Origin: PALSA-129 sp050014595
GTDB lineage: Bacteria; Acidobacteriota; Terriglobia; Bryobacterales; Bryobacteraceae
Assembly: GCA_050014595.1 (NCBI GenBank)
Contig: JBEKDA010000022.1
Location: 1-64,000 of the forward strand
Direction of reading: 5' to 3'
DNA: 64,000 bases
Made by a program: the position numbers and the translations under genes. A model generated the notes under the pieces. That model made no database searches. It saw only the letters and a program-made list of their open reading frames with translations, and was not told the DNA's origin. Below, one piece after another: positions 17,057-24,720 of this stretch (the stretch's first letter is position 1; every line of letters starts with the position of its first letter).

Positions 17057-18727
17057 TTATTGGAGGGAGATCACCACGCCGGACTGCGTCTGAACGCCGC
17101 CGACAATCGCCACGAGCGCTTGATCGCCGGTCCCGAGGCCCGCCGGGATCGTCACGTTGAGTTGATAGAGCCCAGCCGAAACCAGTCCGGCGAAAGACGG
17201 GATCACGCTTGTGACACCGATCACAAGTCGCACCCCGTTCGTCGTGGCGGCCGCACCAGAGAATGGCTGTCCCGCCTGCACTGGCGGACTGGTTGGCCCG
17301 AAACCGACGCCGAAAAGCTCAACCACATCGCCCTGTTTCGCCGCGACGGTTTGATAGCCAAGAGACGTTCCGGTGGGCCCGAGGATATCGTAGGTTCCTC
17401 CACCATAAGCTCCCGAGCCGTTCGACCTGAGAATGATTCCCGCCACATGGCTTGTGTCAAGCAGGCTGAATGATGGCCCAAACTGGCCCAGAGTTACGGT
17501 CGAGGTTGCGCTGCCGCCGGCAGTGGTAACCACTACAAGTACCGTGCCGGTTGCCGTATCGTCCGGCGCTTGCAAATTGATCTGACCGGCGCTGACAAAC
17601 CAGAGATACGCTGCTTTGCCATTGATCTCCACGCTTGTGCCGCCCAGTGAGATAGGAAAATTGCCGTTCCAGATGGTGGTTCCGCTGGCCAAATTGTTCC
17701 CCCAAATCGATACCCATTCGCCTGGCTGAATAGTGCTTGCCGTGCTGTCAAGGGGAACGACGCCCCCGGGCGAAATGTACGGGGCTTGCGGGCTGGTGGG
17801 GCTAATCTTCGTCACGGTGTCGTCTTCGAAATTCGCCACCCAGATATTGCCGCCGTCGAAAGCGGCCGCATAGGGCTCTGATCCGACGGGGTAGGTGCCC
17901 ACTGTGGCTCCGGTGGAGGCCAGCAGCTCCGTCACGGTGTTGTCGTTGACATTCGCCACCCAGATATTGGCACCGTCGAAGGCAACGGCATAGGGCCCTG
18001 ATCCCGCGGGCTAGGTGCCCACTGCGGCTCCGGTGGAGGCCAGCAGCTTCGTCACGTTCTTGCTGCCGTAATTCGCCACCCAGATATTGGCACCATCAAA
18101 GGCGACGGCATGCGGGTCTGATCCCACGGGGTAGGTGCCCAGTAAGGCTCCGGTGGAGGCCAGCAGCTTCATCACGTTGTTGCTGCCGTAATTCGCCACC
18201 CAGATATTGGCGCCGTCGAAGGCGACACCGACGGGTCCTGACCCCACGGTGTATGTACCTACTGCGGCTCCGGTGGAGGCCAGCAGCTTCGTCAAGTTGT
18301 TGCCGTAGCCATTCGCCACCCAGATACTCGTGCCATCGAAGGCGACGGCACGTGGGCTTGAGCCCACGGGGTAGGTGCCCAGTAAGGCTCCGGTGGAGGC
18401 CAGCAGCTTCGTCATGCTGTTGCTGCCAGCATTCGCCACCCAGATATTGGCGCCGTCGAAGGCGACGCCGAGGGGGTTTGTTCCCACAGGGTAGGTACCT
18501 ACTGCGGCTCCGGTGGAGGCCAGCAGCTTCGTCACGTTATTACCGTAGTAATTTGTCACCCAGATATTGGCGCCATCGAAGGCGATGCCGGCGGGGCTGT
18601 TTCCTACGGGGTAGGTGACGCTGGCTTTCAAGCGCGGAGCCACAAGCACCGCAAGCACCAATGCCAGAAGGGCTACGCCTCGGGCCGGGCAGCTTCGTGA
18701 GAAAACCAGTGCGCATCTGTGCGACAT
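17057..18727 (-). pseudogene. Secreted beta-propeller protein with TIGR03437 C-terminus, split by an amber codon
   Basis: A single reading frame runs from the ATG at 18727 to 17057 (557 codons) but has an in-frame TAG at 18011-18013. The first part (238 residues) has a signal peptide and about six 40-residue repeats (VAFDGANIWVANYGSNNVTK type, a 120-bp DNA period), which form beta-propeller blades. The rest continues in the same frame with two more blades and a TIGR03437 C-terminal domain (ends AIVGGVQTQSGVVISLQ). Elsewhere the repeat reads TAC-CCC; here it reads TAG-CCC, so one C-to-G change made the stop. It is either a recent pseudogene, a sequence error or read-through. No ribosome site allows a clean restart nearby. 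Confidence 0.75.
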
Positions 18728-18880
18728 ATCCTTTGCCCTGTAAGTCCTTTGGAGTTTGCGGAGTGAGTGGGGCGGGGGTTCGCCGGTGGCTGGGCAAACA
18801 CCAAGGTCGAGTTTAGTGTCTCACTCTTCTTGTCCCCTCGCAAGGTTGGAGAACCGATCCGCGCCTTCTGCTCAAAATGG

Positions 18881-19306
18881 CTATTTTGGGCAGTTGCGAG
18901 TATGAAACGAAAGAACCGCATACACCGCTTGGACAAGACTTGAAAAACCAACCACCGCGGCCCACACCACCAGCCGGCGCTCCACCCGCTGTTCACGGAT
19001 GCGGTGTTCACCTTCCTCCGTAAGTATTTGCTTTCGCAAGGGAAACTTTGGTTGCTTTTCCCAGAAGTTATTCGGGACATAAATGTACCATCGTCGGGCG
19101 GACGACACTAAGCGCTTGTGCAAGAGTACCTTCAGCCTAAGTTCAAGTTCTCCCATTCGGTCGTAGAGAGGCTGCAATTCCTGCACTGCTACATCTTCCT
19201 GGGCTGCCGTGGGTTCCGCATGGCTCAAATAAAACGCAGCAATCTCCTTATCAAGTTCTTCCCTGGTTTTTTTCAGTTCCCGTTTCTTCTTGAGGACGGC
19301 GAACAC
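18881..19306 (-). CDS. Coiled-coil membrane hypothetical protein
   Basis: The product has 141 residues. The N-terminal half is a charged helix (KKKRELKKTREELDKEIAAF near 6-25, then MGELELRLKVLLHKRL near 51-66), likely a coiled coil. A short RRWYIYVPNNFW segment follows. A probable membrane segment lies at the C-terminus (VWAAVVGFSSLVQAVYAVL, about 114-132). No family is recognised. The arrangement, coiled coil then one membrane helix, fits a cytoplasmic membrane-tethered protein. It is alone, near the second 55-bp repeat. Confidence 0.6.
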   Translation of the reverse strand: MFAVLKKKRELKKTREELDKEIAAFYLSHAEPTAAQEDVAVQELQPLYDRMGELELRLKVLLHKRLVSSARRWYIYVPNNFWEKQPKFPLRKQILTEEGEHRIREQRVERRLVVWAAVVGFSSLVQAVYAVLSFHTRNCPK

Positions 19307-19435
19307 GCTACCTCCGTTTCCCCAACGCCGGCAGCCCGCCTTGGTATTCTTGAAGTTGGCCGCGCACTAGGCTAATTGTACGACCACGTTCGCAGCGAAT
19401 TCAAGGAAGATGGGCAGCAGCTAAGAGAAGGCTTC

Positions 19436-19489
19436 GTGCGAAACGTACCAGGCACGAATGCGGCCGGGTTGCGCCCGGCTGCACCGATT
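19436..19489 (+). repeat. 55-bp dispersed repeat, copy 2 (54 bp)
   Basis: This is the same sequence and orientation as 14957-15011, with a perfect hairpin (GCCGGG-TTGCG-CCCGGC). It runs straight into a second small hairpin, CACCGATT-GAC-AATCGGTG (19481-19499), which could act as a transcription stop for the pilin genes that end at 19547. Confidence 0.85.
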
Positions 19490-19546
19490 GACAATCGGTG
19501 CGCAGGATACCATCCTGCCCCACCAGGGCGCACCGGATTTGATTGG

Positions 19547-19960
19547 CTACCAGTCGGCGTAGGGGCGGCCGTCCAGGCTGGTCTTTTCCGAATTGCTGTG
19601 CACGTCCCAGATGCCGGGCTCCTGCTGGTTGACGCTTTGGCTGGCGTCCTCCATCACGATCCTCCAGTCGGTGGAATTGGTCATGGGGTCGGTGGGCACG
19701 GCCCGCAGGTAGCCTTCGGTCACCAGGTCCTGCAGGCTCTGGGGCGCCTTGGCCTTGTCGTAAGAGTAATTGTCGATGACGGTGCGGAGCGTGAACAGGT
19801 TGTTGTGCAGCACGCTCTCTTTGGAGCGGATGATGGCGCGGTTGTAGATGGGGATGGCCATCGAGATGAGGATGACGATGATCGTGACGACCACCATCAT
19901 CTCGACGAATGTGAAACCCCTCCGTCGCTGGCGGCTGGCTGCCCGACCGCGAGGAAACAT
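19547..19960 (-). CDS. Type II secretion / type IV pilin-like protein (GspG-like pseudopilin)
   Basis: The product has 137 residues from the ATG at 19960; a longer upstream frame crosses a repeat and is not supported. A short basic leader is followed by the prepilin cleavage site RRRG-FTFVEMMVV and a hydrophobic helix (VVVTIIVILISMAIPIY). The globular part has LRTVIDNYSYDKAKAPQSLQDL and ends DGRPYADW, the GspG-type end. It would be the major pseudopilin of a secretion piston. It is the last gene of a cluster with two other pseudopilins and a secretin. Confidence 0.85.
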   Translation of the reverse strand: MFPRGRAASRQRRRGFTFVEMMVVVTIIVILISMAIPIYNRAIIRSKESVLHNNLFTLRTVIDNYSYDKAKAPQSLQDLVTEGYLRAVPTDPMTNSTDWRIVMEDASQSVNQQEPGIWDVHSNSEKTSLDGRPYADW

Positions 19961-19973
19961 TCGCCGGGCGGGC

Positions 19974-20014
19974 ACCGCTCCCTCACGGTCGTGCGACAAG
20001 TCGCGGCTCGCATG
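19974..20014 (-). repeat. Dispersed palindromic repeat, copy near pilin gene
   Basis: Read on the minus strand, it has CATGCGAGCCGC (20003-20014) and GACCGTGAGGGAGCGGT (19974-19990), both identical to parts of the repeat at 49571-49607. A 12-base insert separates the two halves. It lies between two pseudopilin genes. Confidence 0.65.
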
Positions 20015-20018
20015 GCGG

Positions 20019-20492
20019 CTACCACTCCGAATAGGGCGTTCCATCGGGTGCCTTCTCCTCGCTCTTGGTGAAAACTTCGAATACCGCCTGGCCGCCCCAG
20101 CTCTTGGATTTGGGGTCGTCCTGGGTGCTGCGCTTTCCCCATTCAAACTTGTTGGTGAAAGGATCGCGGGGGATGCGGCGCAGGAATTTCAGCTTGGTGC
20201 CGTTGGGGTCCTGCGCGAGCTTCATGCCTTCCACCAGGATTTCCAGCGATTCCGGGTAGCAGTTCGAACCGATTTTAGGCGGGCCGAAGAAACCCTGGTC
20301 GCAGATGTCCTTGTACTTGTCGATGGCCGTGCGCATCTGGATGAGGGCGTACCGCAGGTCGCGCTGGCGCTCGGTGCGGATCTTCAGGCTGGCGAGCGGC
20401 AGCGCCAACGTGGAGAGCACCGCCAGGATCGCGAAGGCCACGATCAACTCTACCAGCGACAGTCCTTTTTGGTTGCGGCGCTTCATCTGCAT
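20019..20492 (-). CDS. Pseudopilin (second)
   Basis: The product has 157 residues from the ATG at 20492, which overlaps the stop of the gene before it (TAATG). The prepilin site is QKG-LSLVELIVAF followed by an ALLV-rich helix. A conserved block YALIQMRTAIDKYKDICDQG follows, then CYPESLEILVEGMK and IPRDPFTN, ending DGTPYSEW. It is clearly a paralogue of the next gene upstream. It probably serves as a pilin subunit or minor pseudopilin of the same machine. Confidence 0.88.
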   Translation of the reverse strand: MQMKRRNQKGLSLVELIVAFAILAVLSTLALPLASLKIRTERQRDLRYALIQMRTAIDKYKDICDQGFFGPPKIGSNCYPESLEILVEGMKLAQDPNGTKLKFLRRIPRDPFTNKFEWGKRSTQDDPKSKSWGGQAVFEVFTKSEEKAPDGTPYSEW

Positions 20493-20956
20493 TACCACTC
20501 CGAATACGGCTTTCCGTCCTTGTCCCGATCGCGGGTCTTGGAGTACACGTTGAAGACGTTCTCTTTGCCCCAGGTTTCGGCCTTTGAGTCGTCCTGCATG
20601 CTGCGCAGACCCCATTCGGTGCCGTTGGTGAAGGGATCGCGCGGAATGCTGCGCAGGAATTTCAATTTTTTCCCGTCGGCGCTTTGCGTCTTGACGCCTT
20701 CCACCAGGATGTCCAGCGATTCCGGGTAGCAGAAGGTGCCTTGCTTGGTGGCTCCAAAGACTCCCTGGTCGCAAGCATCTTTGTACTTGTCGATGGCGGT
20801 ATACATTTCCCGCAGGGCGTATTTCAGATCCACCTCGCGCTGCGTGCGGATTTTGACGCTCGCCAGCGGGATGGCCATCACCGAGAGAATCAGCATGATG
20901 GTGAAGGTGACCACCAGCTCCACCAGCGTCAAGCCCCTTTGGTTCTTGCGTTTCAT
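20492..20956 (-). CDS. Pseudopilin (third)
   Basis: The product has 154 residues. The prepilin site is QRG-LTLVELVVTF. YALREMYTAIDKYKDACDQG, CYPESLDILVEGVK, IPRDPFTN and DGKPYSEW match the neighbour almost position for position, so these two genes arose by tandem duplication. The cysteine pair (near 62 and 75) is conserved in both. The gene starts 7 bp after the secretin stop, so it is co-transcribed with it. Confidence 0.88.
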   Translation of the reverse strand: MKRKNQRGLTLVELVVTFTIMLILSVMAIPLASVKIRTQREVDLKYALREMYTAIDKYKDACDQGVFGATKQGTFCYPESLDILVEGVKTQSADGKKLKFLRSIPRDPFTNGTEWGLRSMQDDSKAETWGKENVFNVYSKTRDRDKDGKPYSEW

Positions 20957-20963
20957 GACCGCG

Positions 20964-23441
20964 TCACTTCACGTTGACGGTTACCTGCGCGTTGCCCGAG
21001 GCCGGCGGGCCATTGAAACTTTGCAGCGTCACGCTGCTGGCGCGGATGATGGTTGCGCCGCGCGCCAGGGTTTTGAAAGTCAAATTGATCAGCGGGCCGC
21101 TGCCGGTAATGCCGGCGGAGCCTTCCTTGCGCAGCACCCGGATGGCGGCTGTGCCGCTATCGTTGAGCACGTTCTTGGTGAGCATGGGCTCCTGGCCTTC
21201 GCCTCCCCAGAAACTGCCGCGGGTGACATCGGTCAAGCTGACCGATTGGGGATCGTACTGGATCTGGATGGGAGCGCCGATGACATCCTTGGCGCCATCC
21301 ACCTGCAACGATATGGTGAAGCTGTCGGACAGGCTCTTTTCGAGCTGGGTGGCATCGAACCGCACCGTAGGCGCTTCCGGGGGAGCAGTGGCGGGTGGGC
21401 CGAATCCGCCCGGAGCCGTGGCCGGTGGGCCTGAGGGCATGGCGGTGGCAGGCGCCGCTTCGGCGGGAGCGGGCGGCGCTTCCTTCGGCGCGGGCGCTTC
21501 CTTCGGGGCCGGAGTCTCGTCCACCGGCTTGGGTCCGTAGGAAACGTGGATCACTGTCTGGTTGCCCGATGCGACGCTGCGCAGGTTTTCTTCGGTGATC
21601 TCGGGGCGGCGCACCACGTGCGGGATCAGCGCGATCATCAGCTCGTCGCGTTCGTTGTCGACGCTGTCCCCGCTGAAGAGGCGGCCCAGAATCGGAATAT
21701 TGGCCAGCCCGGGAATGCCCGTCTTGGTCTTGGTGTTCGACTGGTTGAGCAGGCCGCCCAGCAGGCTGACCTCGCCTTCCCGCAGGCGGATGTCGTGCTC
21801 CATCTTGCGCTGGCCGATGATGGGTTGATTGATGCCGCCCAGATTCACCTGGCCCGTGACGTTGGAGATGTCCAGGCTCACGTGCAGGGAAACCTCCCCG
21901 TTGTCGTGCACGTGGGGCGTGATTTCCACATTCACGCCCACGTCGATGTACTGGAATTGGGTGTTAACCAGCGGGCTGATGCCGGCCCCCGCCACGGCGC
22001 CCAACCCGGAGCCGAAGCTGCCGCTGGCGGTGGGCTCGCGTTCGCCGATCTTCATCATGGCTTTCTGGCCATCCACCGAACGGATTTGCGGAGATTGCAG
22101 AACCTTGGTGCGGGTGTCGCTCAAAGTGGCGTTCAAAAGCGCGCTGGGCAGAATGGTCGAGAAATCCGCACTGGCCAGGTGGCCGAGGCTGGAAAGCGGG
22201 ATCGACGCGCCGGTGGTGCTGCTGGCGCCGGTGGTGGTTGTTCCGCTGGTGGTCGTGGTGGTGCCGGTGGTCGTGGTGCCGGTGGTCGTGCCGCTGGTGC
22301 TCGAGCTGGTGTTGCTGCCTTGCACCTGGATGCTGGTGCGCGGCGTGAAGTTGAACGGCACGTTGAGTCCGGTGCCGGCGATCGCGGCGGACAGGGCGCG
22401 GGTAAATACGGAACTGGCTTCGATTACGAAGATATCCACCACGACTTCGGCTCTGGGCTTGTCCAGATCGTGAACGATCTTGTCCGCCAGCGCCATCTTG
22501 TCGGCGGTGCACTTGGCGACGATGGCGTTCTGCGACTGGGACGAAAACAGGCGCGTGCAATCGGCCACCGTGCGGACGGCGGTCAGGACATCGTTCATGT
22601 CCTGTTGCGAGGTGACGTTGGTGAGGTAGAAAACCTTGGTGACTTCTTCCTCGTAGTCGCGGCGCTTATTCTGGGTGTCGATGGTGATGAAGATGGTGTT
22701 GGGCGAAAGCGGTTTCCAGTAGGATTTGGTGATCACCGCCAGGTAATCCAGCGCCTGCTCGATGGTGGTGTTGTCGAAGTCGACGTTGAGACGGTCTTTG
22801 CCGCTGGGCAGCGGCGACGCGTACTCCGGATCCCATAGGACGTTCAACCCGGCGTACTTGGCCACCGTTTCGAACAGCACCTTGGGAGTCTGGTTGTTTA
22901 TCTTGAAATCGATCAGCGTGGGCCTGATCGGCTTGAGCTCGGGAACACCCAGCATGCGGTCGATTTTTTCACCGTTCTCTTTCTTCGACAGCTCGCTGGC
23001 GGTGAGGCCACGCACTTCGGGCGCGGCTTCCTTGCCGGTGGTCTCGACTCTCTTGCGCTCGCGCATGATCATCTGCTGGGTGCGTAGGACTTCCTGCTCG
23101 GCGATCATGGAACTGGGGTTCAGCGCGTAGGCTTTCTGGAATTCGAGCAAGGCGTCGCCCAACTGTCCCTGGGAGCGGACTTTGGTGGCGTTGGTCACGT
23201 GGGTGGCGGAGGCCTCGAAGCGGGCTTTCTGAGCGGCAATCTGGTAGACCAGCTCGCTGGGGTCTTCGGACAGGGCCTTTTCATAGGAGTCGAGGGCGGC
23301 GTCCCATTCCTTTTTCTGCTCGTGGGCGCGGCCTTCAGCCAGGAACTTGTCGCCTTTGCGGGTCTTGGCCTCGAGGTCGAGCGGCGCCCCGAGAAGCGCG
23401 CAAGACAGCAAGACTACCGATAAACGTTTGAAAAACAGCAT
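20964..23441 (-). CDS. Secretin-cohesin protein (GspD-like outer-membrane channel)
   Basis: The product has 825 residues. Residues 1-25 form a signal peptide. TPR-like helices lie at about 30-125. Secretin N-domains (about 175-340; TLIDFKINNQTPKVLFETVA, FYLTNVTSQQDM) and the secretin core (about 350-620; VDIFVIEASSVFTRALS, TKVLQSPQIRSVDGQKA, GLANIPILGRLFSGD) follow. A Thr/Ser-rich low-complexity loop sits at about 365-405. After a Pro/Ala linker, a cohesin-like domain closes the protein (about 690-825; VIGAPIQIQYDPQSVSLTDV). It should form the channel for the pseudopilin system; the cohesin part may anchor or present dockerin-like partners (inference). No GspE ATPase or GspF is in the window. 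Confidence 0.9.
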   Translation of the reverse strand: MLFFKRLSVVLLSCALLGAPLDLEAKTRKGDKFLAEGRAHEQKKEWDAALDSYEKALSEDPSELVYQIAAQKARFEASATHVTNATKVRSQGQLGDALLEFQKAYALNPSSMIAEQEVLRTQQMIMRERKRVETTGKEAAPEVRGLTASELSKKENGEKIDRMLGVPELKPIRPTLIDFKINNQTPKVLFETVAKYAGLNVLWDPEYASPLPSGKDRLNVDFDNTTIEQALDYLAVITKSYWKPLSPNTIFITIDTQNKRRDYEEEVTKVFYLTNVTSQQDMNDVLTAVRTVADCTRLFSSQSQNAIVAKCTADKMALADKIVHDLDKPRAEVVVDIFVIEASSVFTRALSAAIAGTGLNVPFNFTPRTSIQVQGSNTSSSTSGTTTGTTTTGTTTTTSGTTTTGASSTTGASIPLSSLGHLASADFSTILPSALLNATLSDTRTKVLQSPQIRSVDGQKAMMKIGEREPTASGSFGSGLGAVAGAGISPLVNTQFQYIDVGVNVEITPHVHDNGEVSLHVSLDISNVTGQVNLGGINQPIIGQRKMEHDIRLREGEVSLLGGLLNQSNTKTKTGIPGLANIPILGRLFSGDSVDNERDELMIALIPHVVRRPEITEENLRSVASGNQTVIHVSYGPKPVDETPAPKEAPAPKEAPPAPAEAAPATAMPSGPPATAPGGFGPPATAPPEAPTVRFDATQLEKSLSDSFTISLQVDGAKDVIGAPIQIQYDPQSVSLTDVTRGSFWGGEGQEPMLTKNVLNDSGTAAIRVLRKEGSAGITGSGPLINLTFKTLARGATIIRASSVTLQSFNGPPASGNAQVTVNVK

Positions 23442-23577
23442 GTTAGTGGTTTCCCGCGCTCCGGACTGCCGGTGCCTCTATGCTAAACTGAGATCGAAAT
23501 GGGCCCTCTCGGGTCATCTAAAGTCATTGACGACGTTAGGCTTCCGGGCGTGGAAGCGAAAATCGCGGGACAGCGCC

Positions 23578-24045
23578 GTGGCGGAACGAGATACTGCCTT
23601 TAAGATACTGAGCGATAACCGGCAAGCCGGCCACAACTACTTCCTGATGGAGCGGTTCGAGGCAGGCCTCGTGCTGACCGGGACCGAGGTCAAGGCCGCC
23701 AAGGACAGCAAGATCCAGCTCAAAGACGCCTACGGGGCCGTCATGGGTAACGAGGCATGGCTGGTGAATGCGCACATCAGCCAGTACTCGCACGGCAACC
23801 GCGAAAACCACCCGCCGGTACGCAACCGCAAGTTGTTGCTGCATCGCCGCGAGATCGACAAGCTGTTGGGGTATACGCGCGAGAAGGGCCTGTCGCTGAT
23901 TCCGACGAAGATTTATCTGAAGAAGGGGCGGATCAAGTGCGAGCTGGCGCTGGCGAAAGGCAAGAAGCTGCACGATAAGCGGGAAGCGGAGAGGAAGCGC
24001 ACGGCGGAGGATGAGGCGCGGACGGAGATGCGAAGACGGGCTTGA
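23578..24045 (+). CDS. smpB: SmpB, tmRNA-binding protein
   Basis: The product has 155 residues. It binds tmRNA and helps rescue stalled ribosomes (trans-translation). Family landmarks are the AGHNYFLMERFEAGLVLTGTEVKA stretch (near 17-40), KDAYGAVMGNEAWLVNAHI, the RKLLLHRREI helix, and the basic tail with KGKKLHDKREAERKR. I chose the GTG at 23578 because the usual SmpB N-terminus begins there, with GGGA ahead; the upstream frame has no homology. It is divergent from the secretin gene and is not next to a tmRNA gene in this window. Confidence 0.95.
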   Translation: MAERDTAFKILSDNRQAGHNYFLMERFEAGLVLTGTEVKAAKDSKIQLKDAYGAVMGNEAWLVNAHISQYSHGNRENHPPVRNRKLLLHRREIDKLLGYTREKGLSLIPTKIYLKKGRIKCELALAKGKKLHDKREAERKRTAEDEARTEMRRRA

Positions 24046-24135
24046 ATGAGCAGGAGCGCGACCCGGGGGCGCCCGGACCAGGGGGTCTGCCCCGCTTTTG
24101 GGTGTTGACATAGTTGATGGCACCGGAAAACGCAT

Positions 24136-24699
24136 ATGAAGACTTTTCATGATGAGGCGGAATTCTTGAGAGAATCCAGCAGCTCCACCAATATCAAGAC
24201 GACCCTTCTGAAAGCCCTGAAGGTGTTAAAACTCTTCAACATTGCCCACTATGTTTGTGGTGGGTTCGCTGTTCAGGAGCACGGCTATCCACGCTTCACG
24301 GTGGACGTAGACATCATCGTGCCGGATGTTCGATTCACCAGAGAAAAGCTGGCGATGAATGGCTTCAAGGCAAACCCCGGTTCCAAGATGACCGTGACTG
24401 ACCGAGAGACGAAGGTTGAAATTGATCTGCTCCCCGGTGGCGGCAAGGTGGGTCCGGGTCCAGTCAGTTTCCCAATGCCCACCAAGGTGTCTGAAAAGCC
24501 GCAAGTCCTCGCGTTGCACGATTTGATCTCCCTCAAGCTGTCGAGCTATATGGGAAGCCCTATTGATCGTGCTCAAGACTACGCCGATGCAATCAAGCTG
24601 ATTCAAGTTAATCGCCCTTCCAGTGAGTTGGGTGTTGACGCAAAGGTGCGGGAGTTGTATCGCACGCTTTGGGATCAGATTCACGCGAAGAAGGGTTAG
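24136..24699 (+). CDS. Nucleotidyltransferase-fold protein
   Basis: The product has 187 residues. The minimal nucleotidyltransferase motif is present: Gly42-Gly43 (CGGFAV), Asp57-x-Asp59 (VDVDIIV) and a third acidic residue, Asp97, in VEIDLLPGG. Such proteins are found as antitoxin/toxin partners (MNT or AbiEii-like) and as stand-alone enzymes. No HEPN or AbiEi partner gene is adjacent. A TTGACA hexamer lies 25 bp before the start, without a good -10. The target is unknown. Confidence 0.75.
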   Translation: MKTFHDEAEFLRESSSSTNIKTTLLKALKVLKLFNIAHYVCGGFAVQEHGYPRFTVDVDIIVPDVRFTREKLAMNGFKANPGSKMTVTDRETKVEIDLLPGGGKVGPGPVSFPMPTKVSEKPQVLALHDLISLKLSSYMGSPIDRAQDYADAIKLIQVNRPSSELGVDAKVRELYRTLWDQIHAKKG

Positions 24700-24720
24700 A
24701 CCAGGAGAACAGAAGGCCAC

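Noticed and set aside
21546..22838. 430-codon plus-strand frame opposite the secretin
   Set aside because: Composition is typical of an antisense shadow (Gly/Arg/Val runs). The secretin on the minus strand is unmistakable.
24105..24133. Sigma-70 promoter for the nucleotidyltransferase gene
   Set aside because: TTGACA is perfect, but no -10-like hexamer lies 15-19 bases downstream.
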